Below, piece after piece: positions 1 through 10,516 of a DNA stretch of 64,000 nucleotides. How positions within the stretch are numbered: the first letter of the stretch is position 1; each line of letters begins with the position of its first letter. Made by a program: the position numbers and the translations under genes. The stretch lies in NCBI RefSeq assembly GCF_018991925.1, contig NW_024722158.1:1310586-1374585 (forward strand). Reading direction: 5' to 3'. Source of the DNA: Homarus americanus (lineage: Eukaryota > Arthropoda > Malacostraca > Decapoda > Nephropidae). The notes under the pieces were generated by a model. The model worked only from the letters and a program-made list of their open reading frames with translations. It did not search any database and was not told where the DNA came from.

Positions 1-59
1 ACTCCTACACTAAGTAGGAATAGAACTTGGAGGGTTTCCAGACAGTGCAATTACTATGC

Positions 60-215
60 TTCCTCTCAGGGTTAACAGAATGTAAATTACTCATCTGCAA
101 TGAAGTTGTACACTGGAGGGAAGTGGTTAGCAAACAGAAAGTAACTATGAAGGTAAATACAAACCTGGAGAGAAATGATTTCCTCACAGGGTTAGCAAAC
201 AGAAAGTAACTTTTC
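60..215. repeat. Imperfect tandem repeat, period about 65 bp
   Basis: A block containing TTAGCAAACAGAAAGTAACT starts at 127 and recurs exactly at 192. A more diverged version (GGTTAACAGAATGTAAATTAC) lies one period earlier. The block is downstream (minus strand) of the Ulp1-PHD gene and may be part of its 3' UTR; no AATAAA is visible on that strand before the window edge. Short ORFs here have no recognisable domain. Confidence 0.55.
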
Positions 216-342
216 AGAGGTGCCTCCTTAACAGTACTCACGGTACATATTTCTTGGAATACATATAACAAAAGGCAAAGGTGGGAACATGTTACAAAAG
301 GCAAAAGTGAAAAAATTATAACTGCTAGTTGTAGAGCTTTGG

Positions 343-1219
343 TTACTTGCAGTAATTGCAACTAACCAAAACTTCAGTTATAAAATTTTTGCATGTTGTG
401 CAAACAAAAAGTTTCATGTCCTTCATCACATTTTCACACTCAATGTGATAACAATTGTTGCACAACATGCACTGTATCAAAAAACTATCCACCAACTTAG
501 GCTTCCTACAATGACAATAAATACTGATTTCATAATACCGGTATGTGTTTTTCTTAAGGGTCATGGTTGGTGATTTAACAGGAAACTGTTTCATAATGCC
601 GTCCCTGAAGCATTTTGCCAGGTGGCTTCTCATATGTTCCTGGGCAAAATTTTGTGTCTCAGGAGGCAGACCAAAACAAAGACTAGTGGCACAGGCAATT
701 GCAAACAAACCACAGTCAGAATATCCTTTCTGCTGTTTGATGTTTGCATACTCTACTCTAATTTTTGGACTTTTACAATTTAACAAGGCAGCCACCTGGC
801 AATTAAACTCCTCAGAATTTTGCAGTCCACTGCTACTCAAACTGTCAAAAACTCTGACAGTGTTATTATTACACCCAATGTTACTGAGTGTTAGCCAGTG
901 GTTTTTGTGCACGCTCAAGATCTGTACAAAATGGTTCACAGGAGCCTGAACCTGCACACAGTTTTTGCAGTAAAAAATAACAGTGGACTGAAATCCTGAG
1001 ATAAAAGGGAAGCTGCTACCTAATAAATGCTGGGCATGATCAACATGTGCGTCACTCAACCAATTCCCTGGGCAACCAACTTCACTTGCTGCGACCCATG
1101 GATCTTTATGGACAGGTGCTAAGTGGACATCAGGCTGCAGTTTCCCTCGAGCCACCACACATTCCTCTATTTGCCCCGTAGATCTATCCACGACCATGTC
1201 ATTCCACTCGTCAGGCCTC
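343..1219 (-). CDS. Terminal exon: Ulp1-like cysteine protease + PHD finger
   Basis: The exon begins after an acceptor at 1220-1221; the open frame from the first Met (1197) is 284 residues. Numbered from that Met, the Ulp1 signature GNWLSDAHV is near residue 44. The catalytic triad looks complete: H100 (in HKNHW), D118 (in VRVFDSL) and C162 (in YSDCGLFA), with the oxyanion Gln at 155/156. A PHD finger follows: C228, C230, C243, C246, H251, C254, C266, C269. The conserved Trp before the His is replaced by Cys249. Ulp1-family enzymes cleave SUMO or related conjugates, and PHD fingers read histone tails. The substrate here is unknown. All catalytic and zinc residues are intact and there is no stop, so the exon is either recently active or under constraint. 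Confidence 0.82.
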
Positions 1220-3644
1220 CTGAGAAAAGAAATATTTTGTTATGCATTGTTCAGTTGTCTTGAACTTGATGCAATATATGAAGACACTCTTTAGTTGGAC
1301 TAAGGTCTGACTCATGTGGACGATGCAGGAGTCAAGGGTCAAATGCGTGCAGCACAAGTGACAGCTCATCTGTCATTGCAAGTGGGTCTCCATTACCCTC
1401 ACTAACTTTTCCCCCTTTCAGTGCCTCTCTAGCGAGCTATTATGTTACATCCCATATACAGTGGTCCCTCGGTTAACGAGCGCCTCGGTTAACGAGATTT
1501 CGGTTAACGAGTTACCTTCTATAAGATTCTTAACTTCAGTTAACGAGCAATCCCTCGATTAACGAGTTTCTTACGAGCTGACCTCAACATGTTTTTGCTT
1601 GCATTTGGCGGTCCACCAGCTGTAGTATTAGTCCGCCAATACAGTAATCGGTTCTGGGGCTTATATTCCTTACCATTTTAGTAAATATCAAGAAGTTTAT
1701 ACTATTCAATAATTTTAAAAGTTTAATATTAAATTTTTTAGTAATTTTAACAATTATTGAACATAATTGAAGGTAAAGAAACTAGTTTATGCACGCCATC
1801 CAGCCAGTCAACACACCAAACAGGCGTCAGTCTCTCTGTCTTTTCAGTGGAGGTAACATCTTGCTTGACTCTCTTCAACTAAATGCTTTTTTTCTGTGTT
1901 TGCAAGCAAATTATTGGTCATTTTGAAATTCATTTTACATATTGACAATATATAATGCACTGTAGTGTTGATTTAAAGAAAATAATCATGAATTACACCA
2001 AGAGTACTAAAATGGCGCCATGGGGTGACTTCTCTTCCACCCCAATGCCTTCTCTTCTTCCTTCTACTCCACCCCCATTCTAATTCCCATCATCATCATC
2101 CAGGAGCCTTCTACATACAAACCTCAAAGTAAGTGTACTTTTCTACCTTTTTCGTTGAATTTAGGCAATTTTCGGCGAGCTGGAACCAATTACCCAAAAA
2201 CACATTGAAACAATGGTTTCGGTTATCGAGTTTTTCGGTTAACGAGCAACCTTCTAGAACGGATTGTGCTCGTTAACCGAGGGACCACTGTAATAACTAA
2301 TCAACCCAAGCTCATCTTGCCGTACTGTAACTGCCTTTAGTACTACAGTATGTTCAGTTCGAAAGCTTATACAGCAAATGTTTTCATAATTTTTGTAATG
2401 CCACCTCAAATTTGTTCAGACTACTAAAGTTAACTTAATTGACAATTGTGAAATATAACCTCCCTCTGCTACTGATCTCCCAGTGTGTAAACCACAATAT
2501 ATAACACTCAATAACAATGTTATTAATATATAACCTCAATTCTTGGTTCTAACATTAATTATAAAAGTTAAAAGATCGTTTTAGAACAATAAGTTAGGCT
2601 GTTGTTTACCATGTGGGGCTGCTGGGAGGTGTTGGGTTGGTGGAGAGTTGCACATCCGGGGTGTCATTCAGCAGGTCACTGTTAATATATAAAACATTGA
2701 ACATAAATCTCATATTATTTTTCAATGTTTATTTTACACTGGAAGTAGTGAGTGTATGTACTAGGTTTACAGGAAATGTGATGATGACATAACTTGGCAA
2801 GCTCATTATCTGATGGTAATCATTAATGTAAATATTTGACAATTTAAATGCTTGTGATGATATATCAATGAATGATAAAATGCTTGTCAATGCTATCACT
2901 GCTTATATAATACTTAGTGATTCTTCAATAAAGTTTTTTAACTTGAGAATAACATTTTCCATAGTAACGTGTAACTGACAGCTTACCAGGGACTGACGGG
3001 TCGGCTTTGTAAAGGTGTCTCATGATCTGAGATCAAGGTATCACTTTTCATCAGACTGAAAAGGAAATTGCATCAGGTAAAACACACTTTGCAAACTATA
3101 TAATAACTATTAGCAATAAGACTAACAGACCACAAGTGGGGGATAAAATGTAAAGCCATGCAAATTTTTGTCTCAGATCAAACCCCTTAGGTGTTCTCAA
3201 ATTATGAAAATGAAACATTACATTTTTTTAAATACTAAAAAATAAAAATAGATACCTTGCTTTATTAAGGAAACGACTCTGCAATGGGCGAAGATGGCGA
3301 TATGGCACCCGAGCCTTGAGCTTCTTGCTGTCCTTCACCAGTTCCAGTGCCACACGCTGGTATGAGTCAATGTCAAGAACTCTGTGGAGTGAAAAATGAA
3401 CCTTATTATTATTTTGTTTGTTTTACTTAACTCAACAAATGCAATCCAGGGTGTGTTAGAGCACGCACTTATATGGACCACTCCACTTTGGTTCCATCTT
3501 CCCGCCTTTCCGTGACTCATTGCGCAAGTTTCTTCTGAGTACCAACATGCCGACGTTGATGTTATACATTTTTACAGCCTTGATCTTTCTGTTTCTGTAC
3601 TGAACCTTCTGCTTTTCTTGTGCTGCTTCAACATTCTTGCTACT
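343..3644 (-). CDS. Spliced, 5'-incomplete gene: GPY/F integrase tail + Ulp1-like protease + PHD finger (Ginger-like)
   Basis: Five minus-strand exons join in one continuous frame: 3469-3644, 3256-3381, 2987-3055, 2610-2678 and 343-1219. Every intron is GT-AG with a pyrimidine-rich acceptor (for example TTCCTTTTCAG and TTTTCTCAG), and each exon joins at the same phase (two bases carried over) without a stop, giving about 437 residues. Exon 1 is basic and ends in a GPY motif, as in the integrase C-terminal GPY/F module. The exons 2-4 region is a linker. The last exon holds a C48 (Ulp1-type) cysteine protease and a C4HC3 PHD finger. Integrase-type transposases with GPY/F modules plus PHD fingers or cysteine proteases are known from Ginger DNA transposons, and domesticated integrase genes also exist. 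The DDE core is not seen upstream, so the gene is truncated or continues in exons I could not find. The splice model is my inference. Confidence 0.68.
1459..2290. mobile_element. Tigger/pogo-like MITE, family M1, in the last intron of the Ulp1-PHD gene
   Basis: An 832-bp non-coding element with perfect TIRs of at least 22 bp, beginning CAGTGGTCCCTCGGTTAACG, flanked by TA on both sides (1457-1458, 2291-2292). Subterminal GGTTAACGAG is repeated several times at the 5' end and again near the 3' end. CAGT-type TIRs with TA target duplication are standard for pogo/Tigger-type Tc1-mariner relatives. No transposase is encoded. Diverged relatives lie at 5780-7240 and 49940-50395. Confidence 0.9.
3469..3644 (-). 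CDS. Exon encoding integrase C-terminal GPY/F-like module
   Basis: The protein segment is strongly basic and ends in KMEPKWSGPYK, the classic sequence around the GPY motif of Ty3/Gypsy and Ginger integrases. It follows an acceptor (TTTCATGCAG) at 3645-3646 and ends at a donor (GTGCGT) at 3468. Spliced to 3381, the frame continues through V-L-D-I-D to RVPYRHLRPL, again typical of the region after GPY/F. Unspliced, the frame hits a stop three codons later, so splicing is needed to make sense of it. Confidence 0.65.
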
Positions 3645-4223
3645 CTGCATGAAAGAAAAGAAAAAAAATCAGAAAAAAGGCAACATAAATAAAAACCAAC
3701 AAAAACAACATCTTATCTATTACATATCAACATAAACTTACACTACATTACTCAAGTCCTTGTCAGCTGGGGTTGATATTTTCACAATATGGTGGTTGGG
3801 TGGTGGCAGATCCCTAACACCACTCCAAATGCCACTCCCAGAAGGAAATTGGGTTACAGTAGTGAATGAATGAATTACTATAGTATATGGTTGATGTTGC
3901 CAAGATTTGTCTGGGAAATGAATTGAATTGAATTGAAACAGTTTATTTAGCCAGAAAAACACAGATACAGAGTGGATAATAATGTATTAACATGGCTGAG
4001 CCAGTTGAGAACCTGAGCTCTCTTTGAGGCACCTGATATATACTATACATTTATCTCAAAGAAGTATTATGTAACATTTAGTATCATCTGGAATAGTACA
4101 ATAGCATGGTAGTAATAAGTACATCTCATAATGTTACCACGGTTATCACTTCAATATTTATTTATTTTATTATTTATTATTTTTATTTTTTATTTTATTT
4201 TTATTTATTTATACATACATATA
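3645..4223. other. No convincing gene; A/T-rich flank
   Basis: A GTAAGT donor-like site exists on the minus strand near 3738, after a short open frame (3738-3962), but its phase does not fit the next exon, so I do not add it. Low-complexity TTTATT runs occupy about 4150-4215. Confidence 0.4.
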
Positions 4224-4937
4224 CAGTGAACCCTCACTTTACGCGGTTAATTCAACCCACAGGGTACCGCGGAAAGTGAGAAACGCGTAAAGTGAACAAC
4301 ATAACATATGGGGTTAATTGAAATAGAGACCGGGCCGACCCCCAAACTCCACTTTTTCAGACACAATACGTACGTTGTAGTAAAAATAACTTCTTAATTT
4401 TATGATGGTATGCACACACAATTAATAATTAAGAGAAATATCAATAATATTAGGTTTTTAACACTTACATTAGTAGAAAAGATGGCTGGGGATGGGGGGT
4501 TGGTTCCGAGGCAGAGGGCAGATTATTGGCCCTCACCTGTATCACTTGTATCAATTGTATCACTATCCACCACAGAGGCTTGCAGGGCCTCTTTGTCAAA
4601 CCCCTCAAAGTCCATATAAGTCCATATCCTCACTATAATTATCACTATCACTGACTTGGGCCGGCTGTGGTGGGTGGCGGGTGAAGAACTTGGTAATGTT
4701 TTGATGACTGGGCGACCTTGTGCGCACCCTGCTCGCGCCGCTTACACAACATGGTGGATGGCAGGAGAGGGCGGGAGAAATGGCGGGAGGTTTGGATCCA
4801 AAAATGGCGCGGCTCGCCAGCCGCTCTCTGCGTAAAGGGGTACACGCACCGCGGAATGTGAGAATTCCGGTTTCGGCAGGGTACCACGTAAACGTGGAAA
4901 TGCGGAATGTGGGACCGCGTAAAGCGAGGGTTGACTG
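4224..4937. mobile_element. Tigger/pogo-like MITE, family M2
   Basis: A 714-bp element flanked by TA (4222-4223 and 4938-4939). The left end begins CAGTGAACCCTCACTTTACG and the inverted right end begins CAGTCAACCCTCGCTTTACG, so TIRs match with two mismatches over 20 bp. ORFs of 110-130 codons on both strands have no domain and are chance. A partial relative is at 46298-46510. Confidence 0.88.
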
Positions 4938-4981
4938 TACATATATACACACAAATATATATATATACATATATATATACA

Positions 4982-5530
4982 TACCGTATATCGCGGCCTA
5001 TAAGGCGTCGGGGTGCATAAGACGGCCCCCAAATTTCCATTTAAAAAGTAGCTTTTGAGCTCTATTTGCTGTATAAGACCAGTACCCCAAATGTGACACT
5101 TACCCACTGACTCAGTAGTCCTTTACCAACCATCATTGGTTTTTTAAAATAAGGCCAATTCACTTCAAGTAATGTCATCAAATATTACCCGCTGGTGTAG
5201 TGTAAACACTAGTGACGTCACTGAAGCGTCTGCTATTTACCGGTAACTGGAACTAATGTCGGTGTCGAGTAAAATTTTTCCATTTACTTGAAATGGATTT
5301 ACCGATTTATTTGTTTATTTATTTATTTATAATGTACTGTAACATATTAAACACACTGCAAGTATTTTCTTTCATTTATACGCTTGCTTCGCACGAGACG
5401 ATCGGTGGTGGGAGTGTTCCCTCGTCTCGGTGGTGTGGCTGTGTTCCGACTATTTATACAACAGGTGGTTCAACAGCAACCACCGTATTCTAATTGTGGT
5501 GTTTCATTAGGATTTGAGTGAAAAAGGTTA
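4982..5530. mobile_element. Possible DNA-transposon fragment with CCGTAT / TATAAGGCG end
   Basis: The stretch begins TACCGTATATCGCGGCCTAT and repeats TATAAGRCG-type motifs. A TA-flanked CCGTAT...CTATAAGGCG end resembles widespread animal MITEs. I could not locate a matching inverted end before the (TA)n tract, so the boundary is open. Confidence 0.4.
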
Positions 5531-5564
5531 CCGGTATGTACTTACTACATACATTTATTACACA

Positions 5565-5717
<153 letters not shown>

Positions 5718-5779
5718 ACCCTACGTTTAGCAAACACCTGCGGTTAGCATTAATTTAGATTGAACTGCCTTCCGAGGAT

Positions 5780-7240
5780 CTTCAATTAGTTTAACGAAAA
5801 AATTTAACAACAAACTACGAACAAACCTCAACATGTTTCAACACTGACCGGGCAGCAACAGCTTTAATCAGTCCGCCATTAATCGGTTCTGGGCTTAAAT
5901 TCCTTACTATTTTTAAATATCAAAAAAAATTTCTAAATTCAACAAAGTAGTGAAAAGTTCACTTACTTTGAGGTGTGTATCATGAAGGCTCCTGGATGAT
6001 GATAGCAGTGGGTTTAGAATGGGGGTGGAGGAAAGGAAAAAGAAGACGCGTGGGGTGGAGGAGAAGTCAGCCCATGGCGCCATTTCCTTATAAAATTTTA
6101 GCTCTTGGTGTAATTCAAGATTATTTTTCTTTCAATCAACACTGCACTGCATTATATATTGTCAATATGTAAAATATATTTCAAACTGACCAATAATTTG
6201 TGGAAACACAAGCGTTTAGTTAGAATAAGCAAGATGTTACCTCCAGTGAAACAGAGAGACTAACTCTGTTTTGCTGTGTGTTAGAGAGCTGGACTGAGCA
6301 TTAAACTAAGATCACTTACCTTCAGTTATGTTCAATAAATTGTTCAAAATGATGACTAAAGAATTGAATAAGCTTTTAAAATTATTGAATAGTATAAACC
6401 TTGATATTTACTAAAATAGTAAAGGAATTTAAGCCTAGAACCGATTAATGTATTGGGACTAATACTACAGCTGGTTATACGGTCAGTGCAAGCGTATCGT
6501 TGGTATTAAAACAGAACTTTAGATTAACGATTTTTTTAAGTTAACGAATTTTTTACGTTAACCAAATTTTTTAGTTAACTGAATTGAAGATCATATAGGC
6601 AGTTAACGAAAAAAATTTGGTTAACGAAAAAATTCCGGTTAACGAAAAAAAATCGGACAGAAGTTCTTACGAATAACCTCAACATGTTTTCCTTGCGCGG
6701 CCAGACAACCAGCTGTAGTATTAGTCCGCCAATACATTAATCGGTTCTGGGAAGCAAATTCCTTATTTTAGTATATCAAAAGTTATACTATTCAATAATT
6801 TTAAAGTTTAATATTCAATTTTTAGTCATTTTAACAATTGAACGCATAACTGAAAGAAGGTAAATGACTAGTTTAATGCTCGGCATCAGCCTCTTAACAC
6901 AGCAAACAGGAGTTAGTCTCTCTCTTTTCACTGGAAGTAACATCTTGCTTGAGACTCTCTTCAACTAAGCCTTTCTGTGTTTCCAAAGCAAATTATTGGT
7001 CAGTTTGAAATATATTTTACATATTGACAATATATAATGCAGTGCAGTGTTGATTTAAAGAAAATAATCTTGAATTACACCAAAGAAACTAAAATTTTAT
7101 GGAGTGAAATGGCGCCATGGGCTGACTTCTCCTCCACCCCAATACTTCTCTTTTCCTTCTCCTCCACCCCATTCTAAATCCATCATCATCATCCAGGAGC
7201 CTTCTACATACACACACTCAAAGTAAGTGAACTTTCTACC
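5780..7240. mobile_element. Diverged M1 MITE copies, including a head-to-head palindrome
   Basis: About 5780-5940 is a forward fragment of family M1 (shared ACCTCAACATGTTT and CAGTCCGCCA...AATCGGTTCTGG). About 5950-6595 is an inverted copy and about 6605-7240 a forward copy, so the two 5' ends with their TTAACGAA repeats meet near 6600. Distal landmarks match in mirror image: GGCTCCTGGATGATGATAG (about 5987) against ATCATCATCCAGGAGCC (about 7186), and AAGTTCACTTACTTTGAG against CTCAAAGTAAGTGAACTTT. The right arm runs into the N gap. Confidence 0.8.
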
Positions 7241-7340
7241 NNNNNNNNNNNNNNNNNNNNNNNNNNNNNNNNNNNNNNNNNNNNNNNNNNNNNNNNNNNN
7301 NNNNNNNNNNNNNNNNNNNNNNNNNNNNNNNNNNNNNNNN
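7241..7340. other. Assembly gap (100 N)
   Basis: Exactly 100 N, a conventional gap of unknown size, placed at the end of the palindrome's right arm. Confidence 0.99.
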
Positions 7341-8735
7341 TTAGAATATAACTAGAACAAAATACAATATGAAATAGTATAAAGAGGAAAACGGACTCTT
7401 ACAAATTGGTGACTTAGAAAATATAGGCAAGAATATAAGTATATAAAAATATTGAAGAATAATAACAGAAGACATATATGAAATAGTAAAGGGACCCCCC
7501 CCCCCCTTACAATGCAAACACTATAACAGGCAGTTTCAGCATCCAAGGCTACTACCCCACGCCAGCCTTCCCACCGCCCTGAACACATCCCTCCCGCACC
7601 TCCTTCCCCAGTCGGCCCACCATTGCCGCCTGCAGCACCACCTCGCCCACAACATTCCTGGGTACCCTCTTTTCATCCTCAAGTACCTACTGCTCCTGAC
7701 GTGGACCCTGCTCCTGATGAGAATCCTGCATCCGGACCTAGGAACCCAGACACCTCACCCGGCGCCCCTGAGGACTTTGCACCTGCCTTGATGACGTCAT
7801 CGAGATGTCGTATGTTTGTTGACCGTAGTTGTAAACTTTTTCTGCTACCGAGAACCTTTAAACCTTTTATCAGAGACTCTGATAATCATACTGAAATTGT
7901 GGTAGGGAGGTTAACTAAGGAATTAGTTAATATTCCTGAAGGGAACTTTTAAATCTGCTCCTCGTGTTGTATTAAGGCGCTGCGTGTTGGGACGGGATTG
8001 CCATTCAACCTTTTGTGATCAATTTAATTCTTGCTTTTGATGACTCAGTCAGCCCACAAACCACTGCCAGCCCCATCATTGGTGGATGAGTACAGTACAT
8101 AGCTCAGTAGGGCTGTTGGTGTGGTGGTGTTAGTCCACCGGAATTATCGGAGTGTTGGAAGGCGTCACTTGGTGATGAGACTCCCTTGGCGGCCGCTGGA
8201 GTGTTGCCCCTGGGCTATTGAGTGTTGTACTGGCAGGTGCCACTGGTCTTATTGGTGCTAAGGTGCTGTGAGAGTTTGTGTGTGTTTTGGTGTGGGTACA
8301 CCCGGTAGTGGTGCAAGTAAATTGAGCCTGAGGGCATGGTACCAGGAGTTCCTGTTTTGTGTGCATACAGCATCTTTCCTGTAACCATTTTTGTGTTTAA
8401 TAAACAGTGTATTTGTATGTGGGTCTATGATTCACCTATAGTATTCACCGTTGTTCTTTCCCTAATACTCGATACTATATTTACATGTACCCATGGGCCT
8501 TCCTCTCACGTCACGCTGCCAGGTCAGAGTATTAACATAAGTTGTTGTAAGAGTGCCAAGCCCTTAAAGGGTGGCAGCTTGGGTTGCGCGCTTTTACAAC
8601 AAGAGCCTCCTCTCAACACGCTCCTCACCAAACAGCAACTCCCTGGCACTGCATTGTACATATAATATAATATAGACAAACTCCATAGCAGAGTTCCCTT
8701 ACCTCCATCCTAGTGCGATCCAACATAACGTTAAC
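7341..8735 (+). mobile_element. Diverged TRIM-like LTR retroelement remnant
   Basis: About 7560-7800 resembles the proline-rich internal region of the complete TRIM at 18179-19710 (shared runs of CTGCTCCTGACGTGGACCCTGCTCCTG type). About 8560-8735 resembles its LTR 3' end (CTCCTCACC, then a CCATCC...CCCTACA terminus). The segment about 7341-7480 instead resembles 28920-29100 (shared AGAATATAACTA and GACTTAGAAAATATA). A polyC run is at 7495-7507. The short ORF at 7623-7952 is not convincing as a gene. Confidence 0.4.
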
Positions 8736-8742
8736 CCTACAA

Positions 8743-8888
<146 letters not shown>

Positions 8889-9207
8889 GGTCCTTATTTT
8901 TCAACTTTGGAATTTTTTACCACAGACCCTGCTAAAAGTGTCCATTTAGGACAAATACATTGTGTGTAGAGTTATTTTTAAATATATTAATACTTAGAGG
9001 TTGCTCAAAGCTGTCAAAAATTAAGTGATCGATGTAGTCGATTACTTTGTAGCCGATTACGCCCACCACTAGTGCGTCGCATTTGGCTCGATTGTGGTGA
9101 GTTTTTGCTGGTCGTGATTGATGATTGGGGAAATTAGAAACAGTTCTGCAGAGTATTCTCATTATTAATTTATATTAATAATTAATTTCTTTATTCCTCA
9201 GGTCAAA

Positions 9208-9768
9208 ATGGCTAATGCAGGAGTAAAAACACGAGAAAATGTGTATTTGATAAAGACATTATGTGATGACATTACAGGGGCTAAGTTACCTTCAAACAGG
9301 CAAGTGTTACAGTATTGTTTAAGCGTGCATCGCATACAGAAAAAACCATCAGGGTGGCAGCTGGGGAAGTCACAGACAAAGTTCTTCAATTTTGGACAAA
9401 AGCAAACATTCCCACACACCACAAACCAGATTGTGTGAATCAAGTGCACAAAATGTTTGACAAGTGGAGTAGTTTGAAAAAGAACTCTTCAAGAAAGACA
9501 GAAGCTCAAAAGCAGAAAGAGTTCACTGATACTTTTGAAGATCTCTTTGACATTGCACATGTGAATGGTTGAATATGATGACAGTTCAGGAGGATAAGGA
9601 TTTCTTAATAGCGCAACGAGAAAAAGGGCGTCGTGGGGCAATGTCATCTCTTGACAAAGTATTCCTGAAAAGACAGAAACGACGAAAAAAACTCTCAAGA
9701 AAGCAATGAAAAGGAAGTTGGCTGCAGACAGTGCAGAGGAAGAAGCCAAAAAATGCCAGGCCATCCAG
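9208..9768 (+). pseudogene. N-terminal part of transposase-like protein, three frameshifts
   Basis: Starts at ATG 9208 (MANAGVKTRENVYLIKTL), right after a splice-acceptor-like TTTATTCCTCAG. Reading on requires frame changes near 9312, 9568 and 9690. With these, a conserved-looking sequence appears: a helix-rich opening, a KWSSLKKNSSRK stretch, DLFDIAHVN, then FLIAQREKGRRGAM and a basic segment. The same N-terminal block precedes the DTTSSNTG/CRHH-type core in an uncharacterised protein family that I recall from aphids and Hydra, so I join it to the 10428-12188 ORF. The LINE-A insertion follows at about 9769. Confidence 0.65.
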
Positions 9769-10516
9769 TTCTCGGGCCATTGTGAGAAGAAGGTAAATCA
9801 GGCAAATAAATTATTGGGCCTTATAAGAAGGTCGTTCAGATATCTAGACGATCCGTCCCTCGTAACGATCTTCTAGAGTGAAGTGCTTCCCCATTTGGAG
9901 TACTGTCACCCCATCTGGTCTCCGAGATATGCTAGGGACTGTCAGTTGGTTGAAAATGTTCAAAGGAGGGCCACCAGAGTGGTGCCTGCACTTCGGCACC
10001 TCAGCTACCCTGAGAGATTGGAGCGCCTGAACTTACCTAGCTTATACTACAGACGGGCAAGGGGGGACCTAGTTGAGGTGTATAAGCATCTCAGGGGGCA
10101 CTATTCAGTTGAGTGTCCTTACTTGGAGCTGGCGGACGCTCGCCCCACAAGGGGTCACAGCTCAAGATTGAAGAAGCCGCAAGTCCAGAAAACCGTGAGG
10201 GCAAACTTTTTTTGGAGTGAGGGTTGTAAACTCTTGGAACAATCTACCAGAGAATGTTGTGACGGCACCGAGTGTGAGCTCTTTCAAGACAAGACTTGAC
10301 CAACACTGGAGCGGGTTCAGGTACATTCAGGAGCCGGTGCATGCCCAGTATTTGCCAACAGTGCGTGACAGAGACGTGACCGATCGCCCGGGTGGCTAGC
10401 GAGCCGATCTTTTGGTGAAGAAGATAAATGAAAAGGAAAAGTAATCAGAGACGTGACCGATCGCCCAAGCGGCTAACAAGCCGATCAGTGGCGAAGAGGA
10501 TAAAAGTAATAGAAAA
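9769..10516 (+). mobile_element. LINE-A 3' fragment inserted in the transposase gene
   Basis: Encodes the C-terminal part of a CR1/Jockey-like reverse-transcriptase protein (motifs LPHLEYCHPIWSPRYARDC, RRATRVVPALRHLSYPERL, NLPSLYYRRARGDLVEVYKH) with a frameshift near 10215. The 3' end carries two tandem copies (about 10369-10443 and 10447-10514) of the family's terminal module GTGACCGATCGCCC...GCTA...GAGGATAAA. Severe 5' truncation is typical of LINE insertion. The second terminal module lies in frame with the transposase ORF downstream. Confidence 0.85.

Noticed and set aside
5..361. 118-codon hydrophobic minus-strand ORF downstream of the Ulp1-PHD gene
   Set aside because: Composed of the 65-bp tandem repeat; no signal or domain beyond T-rich hydrophobicity.
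3738..3962. Extra upstream exon of the Ulp1-PHD gene
   Set aside because: A GTAAGT donor is present, but its phase does not match the next exon and the peptide has no integrase features.
7623..7952. 109-codon proline-rich ORF as a gene
   Set aside because: Matches the non-coding internal region of the TRIM family and has no domain.
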